DNA of 64,000 nt from Pseudomonas sp. Irchel s3b2 (GTDB taxonomy: Bacteria > Pseudomonadota > Gammaproteobacteria > Pseudomonadales > Pseudomonadaceae). The notes under the pieces were generated by a model, which searched no databases, was not told the origin of the DNA, and saw only the letters and a list, made by a program, of their open reading frames with translations. Of this stretch, positions 7,442-17,265 are shown piece after piece. The translations under genes and the position numbers were made by a program. Positions within the stretch are counted from its first letter, which is position 1, and each line of letters begins with the position of its first letter. The stretch is from NCBI RefSeq assembly GCF_900187445.1, contig NZ_FYEB01000022.1, positions 1-64,000 of the forward strand, written 5' to 3'.

Positions 7442-8695
7442 TTAAGCGCCGTATACCGGCAGCTTCTTGCAGATGGCCTTGACCTTCTCACGAACGGCGT
7501 CAATCACCGCTTCGTTGTTCAGGTCAGCCAGGATGTCGCAGATCCAGCCGGCCAGCTCTTTGCACTCTGCTTCCTTGAAGCCGCGAGTGGTCACTGCCGG
7601 CGTACCGAAACGCAGACCGGAGGTGACGAACGGGGAGCGTGGATCGTTCGGTACCGAGTTTTTGTTCACGGTGATGAACGCTTTGCCCAGTGCGGCGTCG
7701 GCGTCTTTACCGGAGATTTCCTGCTTGATCAGCGACAGCAGGAACAGGTGGTTCTGAGTACCGCCCGACACCACGTCGAAACCGCGCTCGATGAACACGC
7801 CGGCCATGGCCTGGGCGTTTTTCACCACTTGTTGCTGGTAGGCCTTGAACTCAGGCTGCAGCGCTTCCTTGAAGCAGATCGCCTTGGCAGCGATCACGTG
7901 CTCCAGCGGGCCACCCTGGGCGCCCGGGAATACCGCGGAGTTCAGCTTCTTCTCGATGTCGGCGTTGGCGCGAGCCAGAATCAGGCCGCCACGTGGACCG
8001 CGCAGGGTCTTGTGGGTGGTGGTGGTCACGACGTCAGCGAATGGAACCGGGTTCGGGTAGACGCCAGCGGCGACCAGACCGGCCACGTGAGCCATGTCGA
8101 CGAACAAGTAGGCGCCAACTTTGTCAGCGATTTCGCGGAAGCGCGGGAAGTCGAGGATCTGCGAGTAAGCAGAGAAACCGGCCACGATCATTTTTGGCTT
8201 GTGCTCAACCGCCAGGCGCTCGACTTCGTCGTAGTCGATCAGGCCATTGGCATCGATACCGTACTGAACGGCGTTGTACAGCTTGCCGGAGGACGAAACG
8301 CTGGCACCGTGGGTCAGGTGACCGCCGTGCGCCAGGCTCATGCCCAGGATGGTGTCGCCCGCTTGCAGCAGGGCCAGGTAAACGGCGCTGTTGGCTTGGG
8401 AACCGGCGTGTGGCTGAACGTTGGCGTAATCGGCGCCGAACAGCTCTTTGGCACGGTCGATGGCCAGTTGCTCAACCACGTCGACGAACTCGCAACCACC
8501 GTAGTAGCGCTTGCCCGGGTAGCCTTCGGCGTACTTGTTGGTCAGTACCGAGCCTTGAGCTTCCATCACCGCAGGGCTGGTGTAGTTTTCCGAAGCGATC
8601 AGCTCGATGTGTTCTTCCTGGCGCTGAGCTTCTTGCTCCATGGCGGCAAAAAGGTCGGCGTCGTACTTGGCAATAGTCAAATCACGGCTGAACAT
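7442..8695 (-). CDS. glyA: Serine hydroxymethyltransferase
   Basis: A 417-residue PLP enzyme that interconverts serine and glycine while transferring a one-carbon unit to tetrahydrofolate; cytoplasmic, fold type I. The pyridoxal lysine motif TTTTHKTLRGPRGG (about residue 225) and the N-terminal IELIASENYTSP substrate-binding region are both intact. Length equals the family norm. Start at ATG 8695 is set by TGAGGA 5-9 bases upstream; an in-frame start at 8707 precedes the ribosome binding site. From memory PAO1 has several glyA paralogues, and the one next to morA (PA4602, glyA3) is the positional match. Monocistronic, with its own terminator. Confidence 0.96.
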   Translation of the reverse strand: MFSRDLTIAKYDADLFAAMEQEAQRQEEHIELIASENYTSPAVMEAQGSVLTNKYAEGYPGKRYYGGCEFVDVVEQLAIDRAKELFGADYANVQPHAGSQANSAVYLALLQAGDTILGMSLAHGGHLTHGASVSSSGKLYNAVQYGIDANGLIDYDEVERLAVEHKPKMIVAGFSAYSQILDFPRFREIADKVGAYLFVDMAHVAGLVAAGVYPNPVPFADVVTTTTHKTLRGPRGGLILARANADIEKKLNSAVFPGAQGGPLEHVIAAKAICFKEALQPEFKAYQQQVVKNAQAMAGVFIERGFDVVSGGTQNHLFLLSLIKQEISGKDADAALGKAFITVNKNSVPNDPRSPFVTSGLRFGTPAVTTRGFKEAECKELAGWICDILADLNNEAVIDAVREKVKAICKKLPVYGA

Positions 8696-8969
8696 GGCGG
8701 TCCTCAAGGATCGGGGCAGAAAAGGGGGGCATTCTAACCCAACCGCTTTTAGATGGCATATGAAAGGACATCATGTCGCAGACAAGTGGTGTTCATGCCG
8801 TTGAATCACCCCCTCAAACCGGCCTCGAAAAGCGTGGATACAAAATGATCGATAAGACGCGTAGCCCTATCGGGCACTATCCGCTCTCTGGGGGGCCTTG
8901 GGGGATGTATCCCGGAAGAGGCTTGAATCGACGAAAAATGATCTTCGCTAACCATAAAGCGCAAGGGCC

Positions 8970-11312
8970 ATGACCATCACCGATCAACTGCCTGCAACGC
9001 GTCAGCTTGTTTCCCTTTGCCGCTGGATAGCGTTTGCATGGGCGATTGTATTTGCCTGCATGGCATTGGCGGTCGAGCGAGCCTGGGCGGCTACTCCCGT
9101 GTTGCTGGACAGTCCTGCCGGGCAATTTTCGATCGAGCCGGATACCTTGGCCGTTTCGCTCACTCCTGCGAACGGGCAACCAATGGCCTTGGTCTCCCCG
9201 GCATTCAGCGGCGCGACCATTGAGTCGTTGGCCAAGGGGCAGTGGCAGATTATCGTTGGCGAAGAGCGTTACAAGGTTACAGCCAAGGTCGAGGACAGTG
9301 CATTGCGGGTCTCCATCCTCTCGCAACGTGCTTCAGTGTTGAACTGGCCGCAGACCGCTGATCCCGGGGCCATCAAGGCCTATGCCTTTCCTTTTGGCGA
9401 GGGCAGTTATGTGCCTGCCGACGACTCCGGGTGGCTCGACTGGTTGGTGCGTCGATATGAACCGGAAAGCGTTTTGAGCATTCTCTCCATGCCGTTCTGG
9501 ACCGAGTTGCGGGAGGGGCGCTCGATTACCTGGTTGCTTGAAACACCCTTGAACACCACCTTCCATGTTGAACGCAAGGCAGAACGCCCGCGACCGGCAT
9601 TTACCCACCGGTTTTCCCCTTTGTCGCTGGATGCCGCCTATACCTTGCGCATAGTGGTCGGGCCGGAGGATCCACTGGCGGGGGCGCGCAGTTACCGGCA
9701 ATGGCTACAGGCCGAGGGGGCTTTTGTTTCCTTGAATGACAAGATTGCCCGAACGCCCGAAGTTGCCAAGCTGGGGGGCGCGCCCCACATCTATTTGTGG
9801 GGCGCCGATCCGTTGAAAACTACGGACATTGTTCAATGGCGTGCGTTTGTGGAGCAGTTCCAGCGCCAGAAAAGCGATCCGGCGCAACTGGCGGGCCAAT
9901 TGTGGAAAACGTTCGATGCCGAGGCTCGGAAAAACTTCGAAACCGCATTCAAGGCATCCGCCAAGCGCGAGGGTAATGTCGAGCCGTGGCTCAAACGTGA
10001 GGTGGTTCGTGCTCTCAATGGGGCATTGTTGAAGGTGATCGCCCGCCCCGTCGTAACGCCTTTGCCGGGAGGTCATGATCCCGGCGGCGAGGTCCTTTGG
10101 GCCCGAGAAATGAAAACTGCGATGAATCAGGCCTTTGGCCCCTTGCTGGCTCCTGAGCAAGATTGGGGCGGCGGTTTGTCGACCGTATTGGTTCAGGCGC
10201 TGCAATCTGCCGGTTTGAGCCGTGCCTGGCTGGGTACCAACGAATGGCGCTCGGCGCTCTGGCACCCCGAAGCCGTCGAGAAGGCGAAGGCTGCGGGTTA
10301 TCTGGTGGGGGTTTATGACAGTTATGGCAGCGCGCACCCCTCCGATTTCAAGGCGACCTGGTCTACCGCGCAAATGGGCGATGAGCTGGCGAAGGCCGGT
10401 TACCTGGATGAGAGCGGGCAACTCGTCACGGGTTTTGCCGGTCGAGGTGTCTACGTCAGTGCGCGTGCTGCTCACAGTTATGCGCTGAAGCGCATCGATG
10501 CCATCGTAAAAAATGCCGGGCTCAACAGTTATTTTCTGGATGTGGACGGGGCCGGCCCACCGCTTGAGGACTATACCCCGGGCCGAGAGACCAGTGAGGC
10601 GCAAGATAGTCAGGAGGTCCGCCTCAGGCTGGCTTATCCGACCGAAAAGCTGGGACAGGTCACCGGAACGGAAGGCGGGTTGTCCTGGTATGTGCCACAG
10701 TTTGCCTTTGCCCACGGCATGACGACCCAGCCCTTTGCCTGGATGGATCCTGATATGAAGGATCCACGCTCACCGTTCTATCGAGGGCGTTATTGGCCCG
10801 ACGAGACCCCCAGCCTGTATTTCAATCCCGTGACGCTCAAGCCCACCATTGCGCGCTACGTGCGTTCGCCACAGTTTCGCCTGCCCCTTTATCAAATTGC
10901 CCTGCATGACAGCGTGGTGACGACTCACCACTGGGAATACGGCTCGTTGAAATTCGCCAATGAGCTGGAGGCGACGGCTCTCATGCAACTGCTGTACATG
11001 GTTCCGCCGCTGTACCACCTGGCCGATGAAGTCATGAAGCGCGACGTGCCCCTGATAGCGGCTTATGACCGTATCTTCCGCCCCCTGCATGAACGGCTAT
11101 ATTCAGTGGCGATGATGGATTTCGAGGTGTTATCCGAGGATCGCGTGCTACAGCAATCGACGTTTGCAGATGGAACTCGCATCACCGCTAATTTTGGCGC
11201 CGAGTCGCGTGCCATTGGAGAGGCGACATTGCCCGCCCTGTCGGCACGTATCGAGGAGCCCGGTCAGCCTGTGCAAGTGCATGAAATGAGTGCGGTGTTC
11301 AAGCGACGTTGA
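8970..11312 (+). CDS. Secreted putative glycoside hydrolase
   Basis: A 780-residue protein with an N-terminal signal peptide (hydrophobic segment about residues 18-35, likely cut after AWA near residue 40). The middle region has features of a TIM-barrel glycosidase: YFLDVDGAGPP (about residues 525-535), where the aspartates resemble catalytic positions, then SWYVPQFAF and a tryptophan-rich HHWEYGS. I associate this layout with GH101-like or related retaining glycosidases, but the assignment is weak. The N-terminal 250 residues look like a beta-sandwich. The ribosome binding site is poor, so the start is provisional. It lies divergent from glyA and convergent with morA. From memory, PAO1 lacks a gene here, suggesting later insertion or loss. 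Substrate unknown. Confidence 0.5.
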   Translation: MTITDQLPATRQLVSLCRWIAFAWAIVFACMALAVERAWAATPVLLDSPAGQFSIEPDTLAVSLTPANGQPMALVSPAFSGATIESLAKGQWQIIVGEERYKVTAKVEDSALRVSILSQRASVLNWPQTADPGAIKAYAFPFGEGSYVPADDSGWLDWLVRRYEPESVLSILSMPFWTELREGRSITWLLETPLNTTFHVERKAERPRPAFTHRFSPLSLDAAYTLRIVVGPEDPLAGARSYRQWLQAEGAFVSLNDKIARTPEVAKLGGAPHIYLWGADPLKTTDIVQWRAFVEQFQRQKSDPAQLAGQLWKTFDAEARKNFETAFKASAKREGNVEPWLKREVVRALNGALLKVIARPVVTPLPGGHDPGGEVLWAREMKTAMNQAFGPLLAPEQDWGGGLSTVLVQALQSAGLSRAWLGTNEWRSALWHPEAVEKAKAAGYLVGVYDSYGSAHPSDFKATWSTAQMGDELAKAGYLDESGQLVTGFAGRGVYVSARAAHSYALKRIDAIVKNAGLNSYFLDVDGAGPPLEDYTPGRETSEAQDSQEVRLRLAYPTEKLGQVTGTEGGLSWYVPQFAFAHGMTTQPFAWMDPDMKDPRSPFYRGRYWPDETPSLYFNPVTLKPTIARYVRSPQFRLPLYQIALHDSVVTTHHWEYGSLKFANELEATALMQLLYMVPPLYHLADEVMKRDVPLIAAYDRIFRPLHERLYSVAMMDFEVLSEDRVLQQSTFADGTRITANFGAESRAIGEATLPALSARIEEPGQPVQVHEMSAVFKRR

Positions 11313-11328
11313 CAGCGTCAGTCAGCGT

Positions 11329-14300
11329 TCAATCAAGCATGAAGAGCGCATCATTACTGAACTGCGCCTCAAACCGACTCGCCGGCATCGGTCGGCCGAA
11401 CAGATACCCCTGAACCTCATCGCAACCATGCTCACGCAGGAAGTCGAGCTGCTCATGGGTTTCCACGCCTTCGGCGATTACCGCCAGATTGAGGCTGTGG
11501 GCCATGGCGATGATCGCCCGGGCAATTTGCGCATCCTGTTCGCCCGAGGGCAGGCCATCGACGAAGGTGCGGTCGATTTTCAGCACGTCGATCGGGAATT
11601 GCTTGAGGTAGTTGAGCGATGAATAACCAGTGCCGAAGTCATCGACCGCAATGCTCAGGCCGAGGTTTTTCAATCCGGCGAGGATCTGCATCGCCTCGCT
11701 GACTTCGCGCATCAGGATACTTTCAGTCAACTCCAGCTCCAGGCACGCCGGCGACAGACCGGTTTCCTTGAGGATGGTAGCGATCCGTGTGCCAAGCTGC
11801 CCGTCCGAGAACTGCCGAGCCGAAATGTTCACCGAAACTTTCGGCACCCGCACCTTGGCCTGATGCCAGGTCTTGAGCTGACGGCAGGCTTCGCCGATCA
11901 CCCAGTCGCCGACATCCACCACCAGCCCGAGCTCTTCGAGCACCGGAATGAAATCCCCCGGGGGCACCAGGCCGCGTCGCGGGTGGCGCCAGCGCAGCAG
12001 GGCTTCGGCACCGGTCAGGCGTTTGCCGTCGCCGCTGAACTGCGGCTGGTAATACAGCACGAACTCGTTTTGCTCCAGGGCATGGCGCAAGTCGCTTTCC
12101 AGCTCCAGACGCTCCAGGGCGCTGGCGTTCATGTCCGCCTGATAGAACTGGAAGTTGTTCTTGCCGCGCTCCTTGGCGTGGTACATCGCGGTGTCGGCGT
12201 TCTTCATCAACTGACTGAGCTCGCTGCCGTCCTGAGGGCTCAGGGCAATACCGATACTGGCAGTGACAAAAAACTCGCGGCCTTCCAGCACGAACGGTTT
12301 CACCAGGCTGGCGAGGATCTGTTCGGCCACATGAATCGCCCGGTTCAGGGCGATCTCGCGGTTGACCCGCGGTTGCAGAAGCAACGTGAACTCATCGCCG
12401 CCCATGCGCGCCACGGTGTCGTCATCGTCGACGCAACCCAGCAGGCGCGTGGCCATTTCCTTGAGCATGCGATCGCCGGCGGCGTGGCCCAGGGAGTCGT
12501 TGATCGGCTTGAAACGGTCCAGGTCGAGGAACATCAGCACCACCCAGGACTTCTGCCGTTCAGCCGATTGCAGCGCGGTGTGCAGGCGATCCTGGAACAG
12601 TGTGCGGTTGGGCAGATGGGTCAGTGCATCGTAATAGGCGAGGCGATGAATCCGTTGCTCACTGGCCTTGCGTTCGCTGATGTCACTGAAGAAACACACG
12701 TAGCTGGCCAGATCGCCTTCATCATCGAGCACCGCCGTAATCCCGACCCAGGCCGGGTAATGCTCGCCATTGCGTCGCTTGAGCCAGACTTCGCCTTCCC
12801 AGGTGCTGTGCTGATGCAATTGCTTGAGCACATAGCGCAGATGAGCTTCCTGCTGCTCATCGACGGTGAGCATGTTCGGCAACTGATCGAGGACCTGGGC
12901 CACCGCATAGCCGCTGACGCGACTGAAAGCCTCGTTGGCCTGGACGATGTAGCCGGCCGGGTCAGTGATCAGAATTGCCGAGGTCGAGTGCTCGAATACC
13001 GTGGCCGCCATGCGCAGGTCTTTTTCGGCCCGACGTTGCTGGCTGATGTCGCGACCGACCCCGAGCACACCTTCAAAGGCACCTTGCTCGTCCCAGACCA
13101 GCACCAGACGCAACTCGATGGGGATCTTGCGTCCGTCGGCGCGCAGGCAGTCGAACAGAAATAGCTGGGTCTGCACCTGACCGCGCAGCAGCGCCAGTTG
13201 TTCGGGTTTATCCAGCGCTTTGCTGACCCGGTCCATCAGGGTGTAGATGCCGGTCAGTTGTTGCGGGTTGGCGATGGTCGATTGCCAGCCGTTCTGGAAT
13301 ATCCAGTCGGCGTCGAAGCCCAGCACGGCTAGCACCGAGGGGCTGACGTAATTGAGCGCCAGTTTGCTGTCGGTGGAGAAAATCACATCACTGATGCTTT
13401 CGGCGAGCATCCGGTAACGCTGCTCGCTGTCGCGCAGAGACTCACTGGCTTCGATCTGCTCGGTGATGTCTTTGGCCACGCCGATGATGCGCGTGACCTG
13501 ATCGTGTTTGTCTCGTGCCAGGGCTTGTTCGCGAATATCGAAACGCCGCCATTTACCGTTGCGATGACGGAAGCGCAGTTGGCATTGCAGCAATTGGGTG
13601 TAGCCGGCATGGCGCTGGGACTGGCGCGATCGGTGGTAGTAGTCGGCATCTTCGGGGTGCAACAGGATTTCCCAGAAATACTCGCCCATCTGGTGCAGTT
13701 CGGTGCGGTTGTAACCCAGTGTTTGCCCCAGGTGATGGTTGCTGAAGATCATCCGCTGGCTGATCACATCCTGCACATACAGATGATCCGGCACGGTGCG
13801 TACCACGTCGGACCAGAACCCTTCACGTTCCAGCAGCGACAACTCGATGAGTTTGCGGCTGGTGATGTCGCTGATACTCAGGATTACCGCCTTGTAGTCG
13901 GCCTGATCTTCCGGCAGGTGCAGCACCAGCCACAGATGCTGGTCGCGGCCATTGGCGTCCTGGAGTTTGATTTCCAGCTCAAGCTGTTTCTGCTGGTGCA
14001 GCACCGCTTCGAGCACTTGATTGCCAATGGCCGTGCAGTCCAATGGGTAGCCGTCGATCAGCAATTTCCAGGCTTGATCGCAGGAATTGACGTTGAGCAG
14101 TTGCAGGGCGACCTGGTTGACCTCGGTGATGCGCAGTTCCTGCAGCAGTTGCTGGCGTTGCTCTGATGTCTGGAGCCAGGCCTTCAGCTGCTCGCTGCTA
14201 TTGAGTTGAGCCTTGTCGAAGATGCTTCTGAGCCCGGACAGGTCCAGCACGCACAGCGCAACGCCGGTGCCTTCGAAAATGTCCTGATAGCGTCGGCGGC

Positions 14301-15177
14301 CCTCATGCAATTGGCGTTGACGGCGACGAATGTTCAGTAGAGCGATGAATGGCAACAAGGAGAGGGCCAGGCCCAGCAGGCATTTGCCGATGAACGCCGG
14401 CAGCAGTTGTTCGATCACCCGTTGCCGGTCGAACAACCCGCGCAGTTGCCAATCACTGCTGCTCAAGGGGACTGTCAGCACGCTGTTGGCCAGCTCATCC
14501 GATGTCAGCACGGCCGGTTTGCCCGAGGGCTGGGCGTCATCGCGACTGATGATTTGATGATTGATGCGGTTTTCCACCAGCCACTGGGGGCGGATGCCGA
14601 CGTCGCCCTGTTTGGTCAGTGAGGAGAAAAACGTTGGCGTCAGGCGCAGGACCCAATAGCCGCGGCTGCTGCCGCTGCCCTGATGCAGGAGCAGGTGCAC
14701 CACCGAACCGTCATCGGCATTGCTGAAATAGTGGGCCTGGGCGTGGCTGCGCTGGACCAGTTCGCTCAGGTAATTGGCGTCCTGGCTGTCGGCGGCGCTG
14801 TCGCTGAGGATTTTTCCGGAGGGACTGAGCAGCGCCAGGCTGCGCAGGTCGGGCAGCGATTGTTGCAGTTTGCGCAGCAACGCCTGCTGTTCGTCGGGAC
14901 TTTGTGGTTGTTCGATGATCGGTAGCAGATTAAGGGCGATCTGGGCATTGAGCGCCATGTTCAGGCTGACTTGCGCAGCCAGATCGGCGGAGTAGTCGAT
15001 GGTGTACTGGCGCTGGTTTTTCTGGGTTTCGCGAAGCTGATCCAGCAGTTGCCAGAACAGCAGTGCGAGCAGCAACAGCACAAGGGCCGCCAGCGCACCC
15101 TTCAAGGTTCCGCGCAGGGGCGAGCCGGTCGCAGGATTGAGTGCGCTCGCGGACGATGGCGGAGAAACATTGGACAA
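11329..15177 (-). CDS. morA: MorA-like membrane PAS-GGDEF-EAL c-di-GMP regulator
   Basis: A 1282-residue protein that both makes and degrades c-di-GMP by domain content. It has a membrane segment at about residues 27-46, a periplasmic sensor region, a second membrane segment near 265-288, four PAS-like modules (about 300-840), GGDEF and EAL. The GGDEF active site is intact (ARMGGDEF). The inhibitory RxxD is absent: the four residues at that position are DDDD. EAL residues look complete (AEALLRW, NISARQF, ELTES, DDFGTGYSS, KIDRTF, AEGVET). A TTG start at 15177 has AGGA 7 bases upstream and no better start precedes the first membrane helix. Position beside glyA matches P. aeruginosa PA4601/PA4602, where MorA controls motility and biofilm. 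Confidence 0.82.
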   Translation of the reverse strand: MSNVSPPSSASALNPATGSPLRGTLKGALAALVLLLLALLFWQLLDQLRETQKNQRQYTIDYSADLAAQVSLNMALNAQIALNLLPIIEQPQSPDEQQALLRKLQQSLPDLRSLALLSPSGKILSDSAADSQDANYLSELVQRSHAQAHYFSNADDGSVVHLLLHQGSGSSRGYWVLRLTPTFFSSLTKQGDVGIRPQWLVENRINHQIISRDDAQPSGKPAVLTSDELANSVLTVPLSSSDWQLRGLFDRQRVIEQLLPAFIGKCLLGLALSLLPFIALLNIRRRQRQLHEGRRRYQDIFEGTGVALCVLDLSGLRSIFDKAQLNSSEQLKAWLQTSEQRQQLLQELRITEVNQVALQLLNVNSCDQAWKLLIDGYPLDCTAIGNQVLEAVLHQQKQLELEIKLQDANGRDQHLWLVLHLPEDQADYKAVILSISDITSRKLIELSLLEREGFWSDVVRTVPDHLYVQDVISQRMIFSNHHLGQTLGYNRTELHQMGEYFWEILLHPEDADYYHRSRQSQRHAGYTQLLQCQLRFRHRNGKWRRFDIREQALARDKHDQVTRIIGVAKDITEQIEASESLRDSEQRYRMLAESISDVIFSTDSKLALNYVSPSVLAVLGFDADWIFQNGWQSTIANPQQLTGIYTLMDRVSKALDKPEQLALLRGQVQTQLFLFDCLRADGRKIPIELRLVLVWDEQGAFEGVLGVGRDISQQRRAEKDLRMAATVFEHSTSAILITDPAGYIVQANEAFSRVSGYAVAQVLDQLPNMLTVDEQQEAHLRYVLKQLHQHSTWEGEVWLKRRNGEHYPAWVGITAVLDDEGDLASYVCFFSDISERKASEQRIHRLAYYDALTHLPNRTLFQDRLHTALQSAERQKSWVVLMFLDLDRFKPINDSLGHAAGDRMLKEMATRLLGCVDDDDTVARMGGDEFTLLLQPRVNREIALNRAIHVAEQILASLVKPFVLEGREFFVTASIGIALSPQDGSELSQLMKNADTAMYHAKERGKNNFQFYQADMNASALERLELESDLRHALEQNEFVLYYQPQFSGDGKRLTGAEALLRWRHPRRGLVPPGDFIPVLEELGLVVDVGDWVIGEACRQLKTWHQAKVRVPKVSVNISARQFSDGQLGTRIATILKETGLSPACLELELTESILMREVSEAMQILAGLKNLGLSIAVDDFGTGYSSLNYLKQFPIDVLKIDRTFVDGLPSGEQDAQIARAIIAMAHSLNLAVIAEGVETHEQLDFLREHGCDEVQGYLFGRPMPASRFEAQFSNDALFMLD

Positions 15178-15463
15178 ACTGTAATCCTGCGGTTTGGCTG
15201 GACTGACGCGACGTGCACTATAAGCCGGACGCCCAAAGGGCGGCTAGCATGCCTTGAGTTGTGGCGAAGTGCCAGCCCCCGCTCGGCTGGACTGCCTTCT
15301 ATCAATCAGGTAGCTTTGCCGGTTACGCGGGAGCGTTCCAGCTCCTAAACTCAGGCTTTTTCCGCGCGCCGGTATTGAGATTAATCAATCGCTTGCACTG
15401 CGCATGGCCTGGCCCGGGCTTCGCCCGCGCTTTAATTCATCAGTCACTGACCCTAGGTTCTCC

Positions 15464-17128
15464 ATGGCTCAATACGTCTTCACCATGCATCGGCTGGGCA
15501 AAGTTGTTCCGCCGAAGCGGGAAATCCTGAAAAACATTTCGCTGTCGTTCTTCCCCGGCGCCAAGATCGGCGTACTCGGCCTCAACGGTTCGGGTAAGTC
15601 CACGCTGCTGAAAATCATGGCCGGCGTCGATACCGAGTTCGACGGTGAAGCCCGTCCGATGCCGGACCTGAACATTGGCTACCTGCCACAGGAACCGATC
15701 CTGGACCCGACCAAGACCGTTCGTGAAGTGGTCGAGGAAGCGGTCAGCGTGATCAAGGACGCCCAGGCGCGCCTGGACGAGGTCTATGCGGCCTACGCCG
15801 AGCCGGATGCCGATTTCGACAAACTGGCAGCCGAACAGGCCAAGCTCGAAGCCATCCTGCAAGCCAGCGACGGTCACAACCTGGATCGCCAACTGGAAGT
15901 CGCCGCTGATGCGCTGCGTCTGCCAGCGTGGGATGCCAAGGTCGAATTCCTGTCCGGTGGTGAAAAGCGTCGTGTGGCCCTGTGCCGCCTGCTGCTGTCC
16001 GCACCGGACATGCTGCTGCTCGACGAACCGACCAACCACCTGGACGCCGATTCCGTCGCCTGGCTGGAGCACTTCCTGCACGATTTCCCGGGCACCGTGG
16101 TTGCGATCACGCACGACCGTTACTTCCTGGACAACGTCGCCGGCTGGATCCTCGAACTCGACCGCGGCGCCGGTATCCCCTACGAGGGCAACTATTCGGG
16201 TTGGCTCGAAGCCAAGTCCGACCGTCTGGCGGCCGAATCCAAGCAGCAGTCGGCTCACGAAAAGGCCATGAAGGAAGAGTTGGAGTGGGTGCGCAAAGGC
16301 GCCAAAGCCCGCCAGTCCAAATCCAAGGCTCGTCTGCAACGCTTCGAAGAAATGCAATCGCAGGAATTCCAGAAGCGCAGCGAAACCAACGAGATCTACA
16401 TCCCGGCCGGTCCGCGCCTGGGCGACAAGGTCATCGAGTTCAAGAACGTATCGAAGGGTTATGGCGATCGCGTGCTGATCGACAACCTGTCGTTCTCCAT
16501 GCCTAAAGGCGCCATCGTTGGCGTGATCGGCGGTAACGGTGCCGGTAAATCGACCCTGTTCCGTATGCTGATGGGCAAGGAAACGCCGGATTCGGGCTCC
16601 ATCGAAGTCGGCGAAACCGTGCAACTGGCGTGCGTCGATCAGAACCGTGAAGACCTGGATGGCAGCAAGACTGTGTTCCAGCAGATCTCCGACGGTTCCG
16701 ATCAGATTCGCATCGGCAACTACGAAATCCCGTCGCGCACCTACGTGGGTCGCTTCAACTTCAAGGGTGGCGATCAGCAGAAGTTCGTCAAGGACCTGTC
16801 CGGTGGTGAGCGTGGTCGCTTGCACCTGGCCCTGACCCTGAAAGAGGGCGGCAACGTCCTGCTGCTCGACGAACCGTCCAACGACCTCGACGTTGAAACC
16901 CTGCGCTCCCTGGAAGAAGCCCTGCTGGACTTCCCGGGCGCCGCCATTGTGATCTCCCACGATCGGTGGTTCCTTGACCGCGTCGCGACTCACATCCTGG
17001 CGTATGAAGACGACTCGCAAGCCGTGTTCTTCGAAGGCAACTACACCGAGTACGAAGCCGATCGCAAGAAACGCCTCGGCGAAGCGGCTTCCCAGCCGCA
17101 CCGGGTACGGCACAAGAAACTGGCCTGA
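15464..17128 (+). CDS. ettA: EttA-type ABC-F translational throttle protein
   Basis: A 554-residue soluble ABC-F ATPase with two nucleotide-binding domains and no membrane segments. Both Walker A loops are seen (GLNGSGKST, GGNGAGKST), as are signatures LSGGEKRRVALC and LSGGERGRLHLA and the Walker B stretches LLLDEPTNHLD and LLLDEPSNDLD. The linker between the domains (about residues 240-310) is charged, as in the P-site tRNA interaction motif. EttA binds the ribosomal E site and gates early elongation according to ADP/ATP ratio. The ATG at 15464 gives the family length; an upstream in-frame ATG at 15404 would add 20 unrelated residues. A terminator follows. Confidence 0.93.
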   Translation: MAQYVFTMHRLGKVVPPKREILKNISLSFFPGAKIGVLGLNGSGKSTLLKIMAGVDTEFDGEARPMPDLNIGYLPQEPILDPTKTVREVVEEAVSVIKDAQARLDEVYAAYAEPDADFDKLAAEQAKLEAILQASDGHNLDRQLEVAADALRLPAWDAKVEFLSGGEKRRVALCRLLLSAPDMLLLDEPTNHLDADSVAWLEHFLHDFPGTVVAITHDRYFLDNVAGWILELDRGAGIPYEGNYSGWLEAKSDRLAAESKQQSAHEKAMKEELEWVRKGAKARQSKSKARLQRFEEMQSQEFQKRSETNEIYIPAGPRLGDKVIEFKNVSKGYGDRVLIDNLSFSMPKGAIVGVIGGNGAGKSTLFRMLMGKETPDSGSIEVGETVQLACVDQNREDLDGSKTVFQQISDGSDQIRIGNYEIPSRTYVGRFNFKGGDQQKFVKDLSGGERGRLHLALTLKEGGNVLLLDEPSNDLDVETLRSLEEALLDFPGAAIVISHDRWFLDRVATHILAYEDDSQAVFFEGNYTEYEADRKKRLGEAASQPHRVRHKKLA

Positions 17129-17145
17129 TTTCAGGTTGGTTGGAT

Positions 17146-17176
17146 AAAAAACGGAGCCTTCGGGGCTCCGTTTTTT
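17146..17176 (+). terminator. Rho-independent terminator of ettA
   Basis: Stem ACGGAGCC/GGCTCCGT with loop TTCGG followed by a T-run, 18 bases past the ettA stop. An A-run precedes the stem, so it can also act on the opposite strand. Confidence 0.92.
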
Positions 17177-17203
17177 ATGGGCGTTCAGTAAGGCCGTGGT
17201 GCG

Positions 17204-17255
17204 GCCTTCGCGGGCAAGCCTCGCTCCTACAGGGGGCGGTGCTGCCCGCGAAGGC
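17204..17255. repeat. Short REP palindrome
   Basis: GCCTTCGCGGGCA at 17204 pairs with TGCCCGCGAAGGC ending at 17255. The second core arm is incomplete compared with the other copies: it lacks the GTAGGAGCGAGG part. Confidence 0.8.
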
Positions 17256-17265
17256 GTCATCGAAT

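Noticed and set aside
8773..8973. 66-codon frame between glyA and the glycosidase gene
   Set aside because: No ribosome binding site, no recognisable motif, and it overlaps the next gene start; likely the divergent promoter region.
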